A stretch of 64,000 nucleotides of DNA from Agromyces cerinus subsp. cerinus. Its GTDB lineage: Bacteria; Actinomycetota; Actinomycetes; Actinomycetales; Microbacteriaceae. The stretch is taken from positions 558,001-622,000 of the forward strand of contig NZ_FSRJ01000001.1 in NCBI RefSeq assembly GCF_900142065.1. Reading direction: 5' to 3'. How positions within the stretch are numbered: the first letter of the stretch is position 1; each line of letters opens with the position of its first letter. Below are positions 1-8,762 of this stretch, one piece after another. The notes beneath the pieces are model-generated. The model worked only from the letters and a program-made list of their open reading frames with translations. It did not search any database and had not been told where the DNA came from. The position numbers and the translations under genes are program-made.

Positions 1-22
1 CGAAGCCGCCGAGTCCAAGTAA
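1..22 (+). CDS. rpsB: 30S ribosomal protein S2, last codons (partial)
   Basis: Only the last six sense codons (EAAESK) and a TAA stop at 20-22 are inside the window. The identity comes from context: the gene immediately before tsf is rpsB in nearly all bacteria. The sequence itself is too short to prove it. Confidence 0.6.
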
Positions 23-50
23 GACCACGAGTTCAGGAGACTTCAGAGAT

Positions 51-881
51 ATGGCTAACTTCACTCTCGAAGACGTCAAGAACCTGCGCGAGCGCCTCGG
101 CACCGGCATGGTCGACACGAAGAACGCACTCGTCGAGGCCGACGGCGACATGGAGAAGGCGGTCGAGATCCTCCGCCTGAAGGGCGCGAAGGGCAACGCC
201 AAGCGCGCCGACCGCTCCACCGCCGAGGGCCTCGTCGCCGCCGTCGACAACGGCGACGGCACCGCGACCATGATCGAGCTCGCCTGCGAGACCGACTTCG
301 TCGCCAAGGGCGAAAAGTTCGTCGGCCTCGCCGACCGCGTGCTCGCTGCGGTCGCAGCTGCTCGCGCCGAGAACCTCGAGGCTGCACTCGCCGCTCCGGC
401 CGACGGCAAGACCGTCGCGACCGTGATCGACGAAGAGGCCGCGATCCTCGGCGAGAAGGTCGAGCTCCGCCGCATCCGCCTCGTCAAGGGCGAGCAGTTC
501 TCGATCTACCTGCACAAGACGTCGAAGGACCTCCCGCCGCAGGTCGGCGTCGTGCTCGGCTACGCCGGCACCGACGCTGAGACCGCCCGTTCGGTCGCGC
601 AGCACATCTCGTTCGCGAACCCGGAGTACCTCACGCGTGAGGAAGTTCCGGCGGAGTCGGTCGAGAAGGAGCGCGCGATCGTCGAGCAGATCTCGCGTGA
701 GGAGGGCAAGCCCGAGGCCGCCCTCCCGAAGATCATCGAAGGCCGCCTCGGTGCGTACTTCAAGCAGGTCGCACTGCTCGAGCAGGACTACGCGAAGGAC
801 AACAAGCTGTCCGTCGCCAAGGTGCTGTCCGACGCGGGCCTCACGGTGAGCGACTTCGCTCGCTTCAAGGTCGGCGCCTAG
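51..881 (+). CDS. tsf: Elongation factor Ts
   Basis: This 276-residue protein is the cytoplasmic guanine-nucleotide exchange factor that recycles EF-Tu from GDP to GTP. The N-terminal UBA-like domain has the TGM motif at residues 18-20, and the hallmark CETDFVAKG, which contacts EF-Tu, lies at 79-87. The length is normal for actinobacteria. The ATG at 51 follows a purine-rich AGGAGA site and lies 28 nt after the preceding stop, so rpsB and tsf are probably co-transcribed. A strong hairpin lies just after the stop. Confidence 0.98.
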   Translation: MANFTLEDVKNLRERLGTGMVDTKNALVEADGDMEKAVEILRLKGAKGNAKRADRSTAEGLVAAVDNGDGTATMIELACETDFVAKGEKFVGLADRVLAAVAAARAENLEAALAAPADGKTVATVIDEEAAILGEKVELRRIRLVKGEQFSIYLHKTSKDLPPQVGVVLGYAGTDAETARSVAQHISFANPEYLTREEVPAESVEKERAIVEQISREEGKPEAALPKIIEGRLGAYFKQVALLEQDYAKDNKLSVAKVLSDAGLTVSDFARFKVGA

Positions 882-890
882 GTGCCTCGA

Positions 891-922
891 AGGAGTCCGG
901 ATCGCTCGCGATCCGGACTCCT
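891..922 (+). terminator. Hairpin terminator after tsf
   Basis: A perfect 14-bp inverted repeat (AGGAGTCCGGATCG, loop CTCG) begins 9 nt after the tsf stop and is followed only by TTGCTGTG. The stem strength and position support termination of rpsB-tsf. The weak T tract is usual for high-GC actinobacteria. Confidence 0.85.
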
Positions 923-1047
923 TTGCTGTGTCCGGAGCGATTCCGGATGCCGGACGGGTCGTGCCCGTCGAAAACACCGGAGCACCGGCACTGCGTCGAG
1001 CTCGGTGAACCAGTAGCTTTGACCCCAGAGGGGAAGGATCGGTCGGG

Positions 1048-1779
1048 ATGACGGAACGCAAGCGCAGGGTTCTGCTGAAACTCTCGGGGGAGGCGTTCGG
1101 CGCCGGTGCCCTCGGGGTGAACCCCGACGTGATCAGCGCACTCGCACGCGAGATCGCCGATGCCGCGCGCACGGTGGAGATCGCGATCGTCGTCGGCGGT
1201 GGCAACTTCTTCCGCGGCGCCGAGCTCTCCCAGCGCGGCATGGACCGCGGGCGCGCCGACTACATGGGCATGCTCGGCACCGTGATGAACGCGCTCGCGC
1301 TGCAGGACTTCCTCGAGCAGGCGGGCGCGGAGACGCGCGTGCAGTCGGCGATCTCCATGACGCAGGTCGCAGAGCCCTACATCCCGCGCCGTGCCGAGCG
1401 GCACCTCGAGAAGGGCCGGGTCGTCATCTTCGGCGCCGGCGCCGGCCTGCCCTACTTCTCGACCGACACGGTGGCCGCGCAGCGCGCCCTCGAGATCGAC
1501 GCCGAGGTCGTGCTGGTCGCGAAGAACGGCGTCGACGGCGTCTACACCGACGACCCGCGCACGAACCCCGACGCGCACAAGATCGACCGCATCAGCTACC
1601 AGGAGGCCCTGCAGCGCGGACTCAAGGTCGTCGACTCGACGGCGTTCAGCCTCTGCATGGACAACGGCATGCCGATGCAGGTCTTCGGCATGGCGCCGCA
1701 CGGCAACGTCACCAAGGCGATCCTCGGCGCCGAACTCGGCACGATCGTCAGCAACGGCGAGCCCGCCACCAGTCGATAG
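1048..1779 (+). CDS. pyrH: UMP kinase
   Basis: This 243-residue hexameric kinase of the amino-acid-kinase fold phosphorylates UMP to UDP in pyrimidine nucleotide synthesis. The phosphate-binding KLSGEAFG is at residues 11-18 and the glycine-rich GGGNFFRG starts near residue 50. A typical nucleotide-binding stretch with the [13 protein letters not shown] motif follows in the C-terminal half. The ATG at 1048 follows GGGGAAGG. The gene lies between the tsf terminator and frr, the conserved order. Confidence 0.98.
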   Translation: MTERKRRVLLKLSGEAFGAGALGVNPDVISALAREIADAARTVEIAIVVGGGNFFRGAELSQRGMDRGRADYMGMLGTVMNALALQDFLEQAGAETRVQSAISMTQVAEPYIPRRAERHLEKGRVVIFGAGAGLPYFSTDTVAAQRALEIDAEVVLVAKNGVDGVYTDDPRTNPDAHKIDRISYQEALQRGLKVVDSTAFSLCMDNGMPMQVFGMAPHGNVTKAILGAELGTIVSNGEPATSR

Positions 1780-1812
1780 ACTGTCTCGAGTAGCGAAACA
1801 GAAGGAGCCCCC

Positions 1813-2367
1813 GTGATCGCGGACGTACTTTCCGATGCCACCGCACGCATGCAGAAGGCCGTGGAGGTCGCCAAAGACGACTTCTCGAGCGTTCGCACCG
1901 GCCGGGCGAACCCCCAGCTCTTCCAGAAGATCATGGTGAGCTACTACGGCACGCCGACGCCGCTCGCGCAGCTCGCATCGCTCGCGAACCCCGAAGCCCG
2001 CACCCTCGTGGTCACGCCCTACGACAAGGGCGCGCTGAAGGACATCGAGCAGGCCATCCGCGACACCCCGAATCTCGGGGCGAACCCCTCGAACGACGGC
2101 AACATCATCCGCGTGACGCTGCCCGAGCTGACCGAGGAGCGTCGTCGCGAGTTCGTCAAGATCGTGCGCGGCAAGGCCGAAGACGCACGCGTCTCGGTGC
2201 GCAACATCCGCCGCAAGGCGAAGGACGACCTCGACGCCCTCAAGGGCGACGTCGGCGATGACGAGGTTTCGCGCGCAGAGAAGGAACTCGAGCAGATCAC
2301 GAAGTCCAATGTGGACGCGATCGACGATGCCCTGAAGCGCAAGGAAGCCGAACTCCTCGAGGTCTGA
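1813..2367 (+). CDS. frr: Ribosome recycling factor
   Basis: This 184-residue protein, with EF-G, splits post-termination ribosomes. It has the standard length and helical-bundle sequence: the N-terminal MQKAVE and SVRTGRANP segment, and the C-terminal [11 protein letters not shown] and [25 protein letters not shown] helix. Translation starts at GTG 1813, 9 nt after an AAGGAG site. It is 33 nt downstream of pyrH and 8 nt upstream of cdsA, so the three genes are likely one operon. Confidence 0.98.
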   Translation: MIADVLSDATARMQKAVEVAKDDFSSVRTGRANPQLFQKIMVSYYGTPTPLAQLASLANPEARTLVVTPYDKGALKDIEQAIRDTPNLGANPSNDGNIIRVTLPELTEERRREFVKIVRGKAEDARVSVRNIRRKAKDDLDALKGDVGDDEVSRAEKELEQITKSNVDAIDDALKRKEAELLEV

Positions 2368-2375
2368 GGCAGACG

Positions 2376-3359
2376 ATGTCAGGCGTCCCAGAAGAGGATG
2401 AGTCGGACGCCGGGGGGCCAGAGCGAACCTCGCGCGAGGAGTTCCGAGCGCAGGTCAATGCGCGAAAGGCAGACCTGGAGCGGCAGTTCGAGGTCGGCAA
2501 GGCCCAGTTCGATCAGGCGCAGGAGAAGATCCAGGCCCGCACCGGTCGCAACCTGATCCTCGCGACTCTCATCGGGCTCGGGTTCGGAGCGGTGCTCCTG
2601 CTCAGCCTTCTCGTGTTCAAAGAGCTCTTCATGCTCTTCGCGGTCGTCATCGCGGCCTTCGCGAGCTATGAACTCGCGCAGGCACTGCGCAAGGGCGGCT
2701 ACCACGTTCCGCGCATCCCGACCGTCGTCGTCGCGGTGGCCGCCGTGCCCCTCGCCTACTACGGGAGCGCGAGCGGTCAGCTGCTCGCGGTGCTCGGCGG
2801 CATCCTGATCGTCACCGTCTGGCGGCTCTGCGAGCAGGCAGTACCGACGATGCGAAGCTCGGGGCGCGACCTCGGTCGCGATCTCGCGGCCGGTGCGTTC
2901 GTGCAGGGCTATGTCACGTTCCTCGCGACGTTCGCGGTGGTGCTCACCGCGGCCGAAGACGGCCAGTTCTGGACCCTCGCGTTCATCATCATCGCGGTGG
3001 CTGCCGACACCGGGGCGTACGCGTCCGGACTCATGTTCGGCAAGCACAAGATGGCGCCGATCATCAGCCCGAAGAAGACCTGGGAGGGCTTCGCGGGCGG
3101 AGCGGCCGCGAGCCTCATCGCCGGTGTGCTGCTCTCGACGCTGATGCTCGGCAACACCTGGTGGTTCGGGCTCATCTTCGGAGCCGCGATCTTCCTCAGC
3201 GCGACGCTGGGCGACCTCGTCGAGTCCCTGATCAAGCGCGACATCGGCATCAAGGATATGAGCTCGTGGCTTCCGGGTCACGGCGGCTTCCTCGACCGGC
3301 TGGACTCGATCCTGCCGTCGGCCGCCGTCGCGTTCGTGGCATTCCGAATCTTCGGCTGA
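2376..3359 (+). CDS. cdsA: Phosphatidate cytidylyltransferase
   Basis: This 327-residue inner-membrane enzyme makes CDP-diacylglycerol from phosphatidate and CTP. The first ~65 residues are a charged, coiled-coil-like cytoplasmic extension. After these come about eight hydrophobic segments and the family signature near the C terminus (SPKKTWEGFAGG, then the GDLVESLIKRDIGIKD and HGGFLDRLDS region). The start is 8 nt after the frr stop. The N-terminal extension is common in actinobacterial CdsA. Confidence 0.96.
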   Translation: MSGVPEEDESDAGGPERTSREEFRAQVNARKADLERQFEVGKAQFDQAQEKIQARTGRNLILATLIGLGFGAVLLLSLLVFKELFMLFAVVIAAFASYELAQALRKGGYHVPRIPTVVVAVAAVPLAYYGSASGQLLAVLGGILIVTVWRLCEQAVPTMRSSGRDLGRDLAAGAFVQGYVTFLATFAVVLTAAEDGQFWTLAFIIIAVAADTGAYASGLMFGKHKMAPIISPKKTWEGFAGGAAASLIAGVLLSTLMLGNTWWFGLIFGAAIFLSATLGDLVESLIKRDIGIKDMSSWLPGHGGFLDRLDSILPSAAVAFVAFRIFG

Positions 3360-3403
3360 GCATTTCCATCCCTCGGGTGGGCGTTTCCGCACCACTGCTC
3401 CGC

Positions 3404-3409
3404 AATAAT
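3404..3409 (+). promoter_or_regulatory. -10 box of a leaderless transcript
   Basis: The hexamer AATAAT ends exactly 6 nt before the GTG at 3416, which would put transcription start on the first base of the start codon. Confidence 0.5.
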
Positions 3410-3415
3410 GGAGCG

Positions 3416-3970
3416 GTGGACTCCACCTTCCCTCGCGCTCGCAAGCCCAAGCTCGGCTACAACACGGCTCAGGTCGAGTCGTTCCTGCAGGTGGCGCGTC
3501 GCGCCTACGACGGAACCTCCCGCCCCGATGACGCGCCGCTGACCTCGGATCGCATTCGGCTGACCGCCTTCGCGATGCAGAAGGGCGGTTACTCGACGAC
3601 GCACGTCGACCAGGCGCTCGAGCGGCTGGAAGACGCCTTCGCGGCCCAGGAGCGTCAGGTCGCCGCTCGGTTGCACGGCGGCGAAGCCTGGCTCAGCGAG
3701 GCGCGTGCGACCGCTCAGGTGGTCTCGAACCGCCTGGCACGCCCCGAGGGGCACCGCTTCGATCGGGTCGGAGTGCTCGTGCGCGGGTACAGCATTCGAG
3801 ACGTCGACCGCTTCGGGGACAAGCTCACGAGGTACTTCAGCGATGGATGGCCGATCGCGATCGACGACGTGCGCGCGGTCGTGTTCAAGACGCAGCGCGG
3901 CGGGTATCGCGAGGCGCAGGTCGACCTCTTGCTCGACGCCGTGGTCGACGTCATGCTCGCGGTTCGCTGA
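3416..3970 (+). CDS. DivIVA-motif repeat protein
   Basis: This 184-residue soluble protein contains four copies of a short DivIVA-like motif (GY followed by xxxVDxxL): GYNTAQVESFL, GYSTTHVDQAL, GYSIRDVDRFG and GYREAQVDLLL. They are arranged as two tandem pairs separated by an alanine/glutamine-rich linker. Such proteins are often annotated as DivIVA domain-containing and are thought to associate with the division or polar growth machinery; the function here is inferred. The GTG at 3416 is chosen because a -10-like AATAAT ends 6 nt upstream; a longer reading frame would run into cdsA. Confidence 0.8.
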   Translation: MDSTFPRARKPKLGYNTAQVESFLQVARRAYDGTSRPDDAPLTSDRIRLTAFAMQKGGYSTTHVDQALERLEDAFAAQERQVAARLHGGEAWLSEARATAQVVSNRLARPEGHRFDRVGVLVRGYSIRDVDRFGDKLTRYFSDGWPIAIDDVRAVVFKTQRGGYREAQVDLLLDAVVDVMLAVR

Positions 3971-4023
3971 CGTGCGCGTCGAGTTGGAATCCGTCCCCGC
4001 TCTTTCGATACACTCGTCGAATC

Positions 4024-4734
4024 GTGGGTAGACATGCGGGAAGTGACGAGGCCAAGGAGCCGCGTCCTCAGACGACGGCGACCGCATCCCCATTCGAGAA
4101 TTCGCCCGCGCCCCGGCAGTCGCCGGCACGACCTCCTCGCGTCGGTCGGGTGAAGCAGGCCGCCACGGTGGTGTTCGCGTTCGCGGCATCCGTCAGCTTC
4201 CTCAGTGTGAACCTCGTCGACCCGTTCTCGGGCGCGATCGCGTCGTCCGAGTTCGCGAGCGAGGGCGACCGGTTCGGCGGGCAGAGCGTGCAGGCGTTCG
4301 ATGTCGCCGGCGATTACTCGATCGACGTCGGACAGGAGACCTACGACGTCGAGAAGAAGCCCGAGGTGCAGCTCGCCCCCGCCTCGACGAGCGAGGGCAG
4401 TGGCTGGGCTCCTCCCGCCGTCACGCCCGACCCCGGGTCGGCCCAGGCGTATGCCGCGACGGCCGTCGCCGCCCGCGGCTGGCCGTCGGGTGAGTTCGAC
4501 TGCCTCGTCGCGCTCTGGAACAAGGAGTCGGGCTGGCGGGTGAACGCCTACAACGCCGGGAGCGGTGCGTACGGCATCCCGCAGGCGCTGCCCGGATCGA
4601 AGATGGCGACCGCGGGTGCCGACTGGGAGACCAACGCCGCCACCCAGGTCGAGTGGGGCCTCGGCTACGTCTCCGGCCGCTACGGCACGCCCTGCGGCGC
4701 CTGGGCGCACTCCGAAGACGTCGGCTGGTACTGA
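4024..4734 (+). CDS. Lytic transglycosylase-like secreted protein
   Basis: This 236-residue protein has a basic N terminus and one hydrophobic segment (near residues 45-60) that would act as a signal anchor. A Pro/Ser-rich stretch and a C-terminal lysozyme-like domain follow. That domain has WNKESGWRVNAYN and GAYGIPQALPGSKM, the SLT/Rpf-type catalytic Glu region, so it probably cleaves or remodels peptidoglycan outside the membrane. The GTG start follows TACACT at 4009-4014 by 9 nt. The ATG at 4036 is an alternative start. Confidence 0.85.
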   Translation: MGRHAGSDEAKEPRPQTTATASPFENSPAPRQSPARPPRVGRVKQAATVVFAFAASVSFLSVNLVDPFSGAIASSEFASEGDRFGGQSVQAFDVAGDYSIDVGQETYDVEKKPEVQLAPASTSEGSGWAPPAVTPDPGSAQAYAATAVAARGWPSGEFDCLVALWNKESGWRVNAYNAGSGAYGIPQALPGSKMATAGADWETNAATQVEWGLGYVSGRYGTPCGAWAHSEDVGWY

Positions 4735-4778
4735 ACCCGCGGCGATGCGGTGCGGGGCACTGCGCGTCCACGCACGCA

Positions 4779-4784
4779 TAGACT
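4779..4784 (+). promoter_or_regulatory. -10 box of a near-leaderless transcript
   Basis: TAGACT ends 7 nt before the ATG at 4792, consistent with a leaderless or near-leaderless mRNA. Confidence 0.45.
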
Positions 4785-4791
4785 GGATTCC

Positions 4792-5100
4792 ATGGCGCGT
4801 TCGAACCGATCCCGGAGCCGGGCGGCTCGTGCTCGCGAGGAGCACCCCGAACTCGACGTCGATCGCCTCACCTCCGGGTGGCGACGCACCGAGGTGCGGG
4901 GCGGCCGCGAATGGAACGTGCAGCCCGTCGCCGAGGCGCAGGCCGTGAAGGCGTACGTGTGCCCCGGATGCGGCCAGGACGTCGTGCCGGGCACCGCCCA
5001 TCTGGTCGCGTGGCGCGCCGACGGCGTGCTCGGCGATGCGGCCGACCTGGCCTCTCGTCGTCATTGGCACATTCACTGCTGGAGGATCGGCGCGGTATGA
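4792..5100 (+). CDS. Conserved actinobacterial zinc-ribbon-like protein
   Basis: This 102-residue protein has a basic Arg/Ser-rich N terminus. Its second half has CPGCGQD and HWHIHC, a Cys/His set that could hold one zinc. Similar actinobacterial proteins are commonly labelled ATP/GTP-binding protein, but no P-loop is visible here, so I assign no function. Its stop overlaps the start of the hydrolase gene by 4 nt (ATGA), so the two are translationally coupled. Confidence 0.8.
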   Translation: MARSNRSRSRAARAREEHPELDVDRLTSGWRRTEVRGGREWNVQPVAEAQAVKAYVCPGCGQDVVPGTAHLVAWRADGVLGDAADLASRRHWHIHCWRIGAV

Positions 5101-5831
5101 GCGACACGTCAATCGAGATCCGCGCGAGCGTCGAACTGCCGGCGCGCCGCGAGGAGATCGAGCTGCACACGGCCGACGGCCTGACCCTCGTCGGCGAGCT
5201 CGCCACGCCCCTCGAGCGGCCGCCCGTCGCAACTCTCGTCACGCTGCATCCGCTGCCGACCGCCGGTGGCTTCATGGACTCGCACATCATCCGGAAGGCG
5301 GCCGCCCGCCTGCCGGCACTCGCCGATCTCGCGGTGCTGCGATTCAACACCCGCGGCACCGTCTCGCCGCGCGGCGCGAGCGAGGGTTCCTTCGGTGAGG
5401 GCGTGGCCGAGCGAGCGGATGTCGCTGCGGCGATGTCGTTCGTGACGGAGCGCGCCCTTCCGCACCCGTGGCTGGTCGGCTGGTCGTTCGGCACGGAGCT
5501 CGCACTCAAGTACGGACTCGAACACGGCATCGACGGGGCGATCCTGCTCTCGCCGCCGCTGCATCGGACGACTGACGCCGAGCTCGAGCGCTGGCAGCAT
5601 GCCGCGCCCGAACTGGTCGCACTGATCCCCGAGTTCGACGACTACCTGCGGCCCACCGAGGCGGCGGAGCGGTTCGCGAGCGTGCCGAAGATCACCCGCA
5701 TCGACGTGACCGGCGGCAAGCACCTGTGGGTGGGGGAGTCGCAGACGCGCCGCGTGCTCGACGAGATCGTCGGGGTCGTCAATCCCGCAGCACTGCCGTT
5801 GCCGACGGTGTGGCCCGTCGACGCGAACTGA
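5097..5831 (+). CDS. Alpha/beta hydrolase
   Basis: This 244-residue cytoplasmic protein has the alpha/beta-hydrolase fold. There is an oxyanion segment after LVTLHPLP near residue 50, the nucleophile elbow GWSFG with Ser130, and a C-terminal GGKHLWVG carrying the likely catalytic His. The RFNTRG segment resembles the family of CocE/NonD-like or COG2945 hydrolases. The substrate is unknown. The ATG at 5097 overlaps the preceding stop. Confidence 0.9.
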   Translation: MSDTSIEIRASVELPARREEIELHTADGLTLVGELATPLERPPVATLVTLHPLPTAGGFMDSHIIRKAAARLPALADLAVLRFNTRGTVSPRGASEGSFGEGVAERADVAAAMSFVTERALPHPWLVGWSFGTELALKYGLEHGIDGAILLSPPLHRTTDAELERWQHAAPELVALIPEFDDYLRPTEAAERFASVPKITRIDVTGGKHLWVGESQTRRVLDEIVGVVNPAALPLPTVWPVDAN

Positions 5832-5867
5832 GCGTGGGCGCGCAGTGCCGCCGGGAGCGTAGCGGGC

Positions 5868-6932
5868 TCAGAGTTCGTTCTGGTGCGGCACGACGACCTG
5901 CTTGATGATGAGCAGGATGGCGGCGGCAATCGGAATCGCCACGAGCGCGCCGAGCACCCCGCCGAGCGAGCCGCCCGCGAGCGCCGCGATGACCACGAGC
6001 GCGCCGGGCACCTTCACCGCGCGATTCATGATGCGCGGGCTCAGCACGTATGCCTCGACCTGCATGTAGATGACGTAGTAGATCGCCGCCACGAGCGCGG
6101 TCAGCGGCGAGCCGAGGCCCGGGATGAGGCAGACGAGCACGATCAGCACCGAGCCGCTCAGTGTGCCGACGAGTGGCACGAGCGAGAACAGGAAGGCGAG
6201 GAAGGCGAGCACCGCAGGGAACGGGGCCTGGATGATCGACAGGAACACGAAGCTCGCCGCACCGTTGACGCCGGCGAGCGAGACCTGGCCGAGCACGTAG
6301 CGGCCGACGGACTGGGTGATCTGCTCGGTGAGATCGGCGAATCGGTCTCGCTTGGATGCGGGCACCAACTGGTACGTGGCGTGCTTCATCGTGTTCAGCG
6401 ACGAGACGAAGTAGAGCGTCAGGATGAAGACGACGACGACGCCGAACACCCCCGCGCCGATCGCGACGGCGACCTGCAGCACGCCGCCGGCGAGTTCGCT
6501 GAGCTTGTCGGGATTGGTGAAGAAGTCGGTGAGGCCGTTCGTGACCTGATCGCTGATCTCGTCGACCGGAACCTGGGGGAACTGGTCCTTGAGGGACTCG
6601 ATCCAGTCTTGAGAGCTCATCTGATCGACGATGCGGGGGATCTCGTCGACGAGCTGACTGACCTGCTCGACGATGATCGGCACGACGGCGATCACGAGCC
6701 CGGCGACGAGCAGGCCGACGCCGCTCATGACGATGAGGATCGACGCCCAACGCGGAAGCCCCCGGCGCTCGAGCCAGCTGGTAGCCGGATCGAGGCCGAG
6801 GGCCAGGAACAATGCGATGCCGACGTAGGCGATGATCGTCGACAGCGTCGCGATCGAACTGAGGATGAGCAGGCCGACACCCACGCCGAGGGTGCCGACC
6901 AGCCCGATGCGGAACGCGTTCTGGATCTTCAT
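5868..6932 (-). CDS. AI-2E family transporter
   Basis: This 354-residue membrane protein has about eight hydrophobic segments in two groups, separated by an amphipathic periplasmic-type region (DEIPRIVDQMSSQDWIESL). The C-terminal half has the family pattern LVPLVGTLSG and a final VALLVAIPIAAAILLI-type helix. Members include the E. coli TqsA/YdiK/PerM group, some of which export autoinducer-2 or act as sodium-proton antiporters; the substrate here is unknown. It is convergent with the hydrolase gene, 36 nt apart. Confidence 0.93.
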   Translation of the reverse strand: MKIQNAFRIGLVGTLGVGVGLLILSSIATLSTIIAYVGIALFLALGLDPATSWLERRGLPRWASILIVMSGVGLLVAGLVIAVVPIIVEQVSQLVDEIPRIVDQMSSQDWIESLKDQFPQVPVDEISDQVTNGLTDFFTNPDKLSELAGGVLQVAVAIGAGVFGVVVVFILTLYFVSSLNTMKHATYQLVPASKRDRFADLTEQITQSVGRYVLGQVSLAGVNGAASFVFLSIIQAPFPAVLAFLAFLFSLVPLVGTLSGSVLIVLVCLIPGLGSPLTALVAAIYYVIYMQVEAYVLSPRIMNRAVKVPGALVVIAALAGGSLGGVLGALVAIPIAAAILLIIKQVVVPHQNEL

Positions 6933-6961
6933 GGAACGGCCCGCCCTCCGTCTCGGACCGA

Positions 6962-8575
6962 CTACTTGGTCTTCGCCGCGATCTGCTCCGCCTGCGTCAG
7001 CACGCCGCGGAGGCTCTCGAAGTAGCCGGCCACCGCGTCGCGCTCGATCTTGATCTGCGAGAGGCGGTCCTCGGCGTCCGCGACGAGCGCACGGGTGCGC
7101 TCCTCGGCGTCGGCGATGAGCTTGCGCGCCTGCTCGTGTGCGGCGGCGATGCGGTCGCGGGCCTCGTCGTCGGCCTTGTCGCGGACGACCGCGATGTCGG
7201 ACCGGACCTCGGTCTCGAGGCGGTCGGCCTCTGCGCGGCTCTCGGCGGTGCGGGCGACCGCCTCGGCGAGCTCGGCGTTGGCGTCCTCGAGGAACTTCTG
7301 CGTCTGCGAGACCGCCTCCTGGTGGGCGGCGAGCAGCTCCTGCTCGGCCTCGTCGCGCTTCGTCGACAGCTCGGATTCGAGGTCGAGGTGGGCCTTCTCG
7401 ATCTCGCGGCGCATGCGGTTGACCTCGTGGGTCGTCTTCTTGCGCATCGCGGTGAGCTGGTTGTCGAGGTCGATCCGGCCCTGCTCGGACTCGGCGTCGA
7501 AGTCGGCGCGAGCCTGCTCCTGCTCGAGGGCGAGGTCGGCGCGCATCTGCTCGAGGTCGGCGGCGTGCTTGGCGCGGATGCGCTCGAGTTCGTGCTGCAG
7601 CTTCAGGCGGGCGGCCTCGGCCTCGCGCTCGAGGTCGACCTTCGCCTGCTCGCGCTGCTGCACCAGCTCGACGCGGCTGCCTTCGAGTTCACGGTCGAGG
7701 TCGCTGCGCGCCTGGTCGAGTTCGTGCACGAGCGCCGCGCGGCGCTCGGCGATCTCGGCGTCGATGGCGGCACGTGCCTCGGCGGACTCGCGCTCGAGGT
7801 CGAGGCGGGACTGCTCGGTCTCCGCCGCGAGGTCGATGCGGGCCTGCTCGCTCTCGCGTGCGAGCTCGGCGCGGGCGCGGTCGAGTTCGATGGCGACCTC
7901 GGCGCGGGTCTGCTCGGTCTCCTTCGTGAGGCCTGCGGCAGTGGCGCGCGCTTCGGTGGCCTCCGCGTTGGCCGCGAGCTGGAGCTCGGCGGACTTGCGT
8001 TCGGCCGCGGCGATCATCGCAGCGGATTCGCGCTTCGCGCTCGTGCGGATCTCGGCGGTCTCCGTGGCGACGGCACCGCGGATCGCCGAGGCGTCGCGTG
8101 CGGCGTCCTGACGGAGCTGTTCGCTCGCCTCGTGCGAGCGCGAGACCATGTCGTCGGCCTCTGCGCGAGCGTTCTCGAGGATGCGGTTGGCCTGGGCACG
8201 CGCCTCGGTGAGGGTGCGCTCGGCGAGCTCGTGCGCGTCGGAGCGCATGAGGTGCGCCTCGTCTTCAGCGGAGCGACGGAGCTTCTCTGCGTCGATGTCC
8301 GCCTGGGCGATGAGGCGCGTGGACTGCTCTTCCGCGACGCGCAGGGTGTTCTCGAGCTTCGTGCCGAGACCGGAGAACGTGGGGCTGCCGACCTCTTCGA
8401 GCTCCGCCGTCAACTCCTCGATGCGAGCAAGGAGACGCTTGTTCTCCTTGACGCTGTCGGTGCTCTGGTTGTTCGCAGCGATGATGTCGCGACGCAGACC
8501 ATTGATCGCCTTGTCGACCTCGTCTTTGTCATATCCGCGGAACACCTGCGTGAACTCGGTCTCTTCGACGGCCAT
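6962..8575 (-). CDS. DivIVA-domain long coiled-coil protein
   Basis: This 537-residue cytoplasmic protein begins with a DivIVA lipid-binding domain (TEFTQVFRGYDKDEVDKAI, residues ~5-25). About 500 residues of Ala/Glu/Arg-rich heptad coiled coil with repeated DLEQ/ARxDL-type blocks follow. It resembles large polar scaffold proteins such as Wag31/FilP-like cytoskeletal proteins. The start at 8575 (MAVEETEF) is preceded by a GGAAGA ribosome site; upstream in-frame codons lack one. Confidence 0.92.
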   Translation of the reverse strand: MAVEETEFTQVFRGYDKDEVDKAINGLRRDIIAANNQSTDSVKENKRLLARIEELTAELEEVGSPTFSGLGTKLENTLRVAEEQSTRLIAQADIDAEKLRRSAEDEAHLMRSDAHELAERTLTEARAQANRILENARAEADDMVSRSHEASEQLRQDAARDASAIRGAVATETAEIRTSAKRESAAMIAAAERKSAELQLAANAEATEARATAAGLTKETEQTRAEVAIELDRARAELARESEQARIDLAAETEQSRLDLERESAEARAAIDAEIAERRAALVHELDQARSDLDRELEGSRVELVQQREQAKVDLEREAEAARLKLQHELERIRAKHAADLEQMRADLALEQEQARADFDAESEQGRIDLDNQLTAMRKKTTHEVNRMRREIEKAHLDLESELSTKRDEAEQELLAAHQEAVSQTQKFLEDANAELAEAVARTAESRAEADRLETEVRSDIAVVRDKADDEARDRIAAAHEQARKLIADAEERTRALVADAEDRLSQIKIERDAVAGYFESLRGVLTQAEQIAAKTK

Positions 8576-8631
8576 TCTTCCTCCGGGCTCTGTCCCGCGT
8601 TCGTGGGGGCGCATGCGGGATGGTGTGTCCG

Positions 8632-8637
8632 ATTGTA
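8632..8637 (-). promoter_or_regulatory. -10 box for the DivIVA coiled-coil gene
   Basis: On the minus strand TACAAT lies about 57 nt upstream of the ATG at 8575, leaving room for a short leader with the GGAAGA ribosome site. Confidence 0.45.
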
Positions 8638-8762
8638 CGGGTCGCGCGAGGTGGGCGGAGACACCGGACTTCCAGCGGGCGGTTAGGGATCTCCCAGATA
8701 TCGTCGGTAGTCTGGAATGTCTTTGTCAGAGGCCGCCATTGGCGGCAATGGAGGTTCTGTTC

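Noticed and set aside
33..1241. Minus-strand open frame of about 400 codons across tsf and pyrH.
   Set aside because: It overlaps two unmistakable genes on the plus strand and its translation has no recognisable domain, typical of high-GC antisense frames.
8148..8762. Longer N terminus for the membrane/lipoprotein fusion gene.
   Set aside because: The extension is antisense to the DivIVA coiled-coil gene; GGAGG 8 nt before GTG 8763 gives a proper start.
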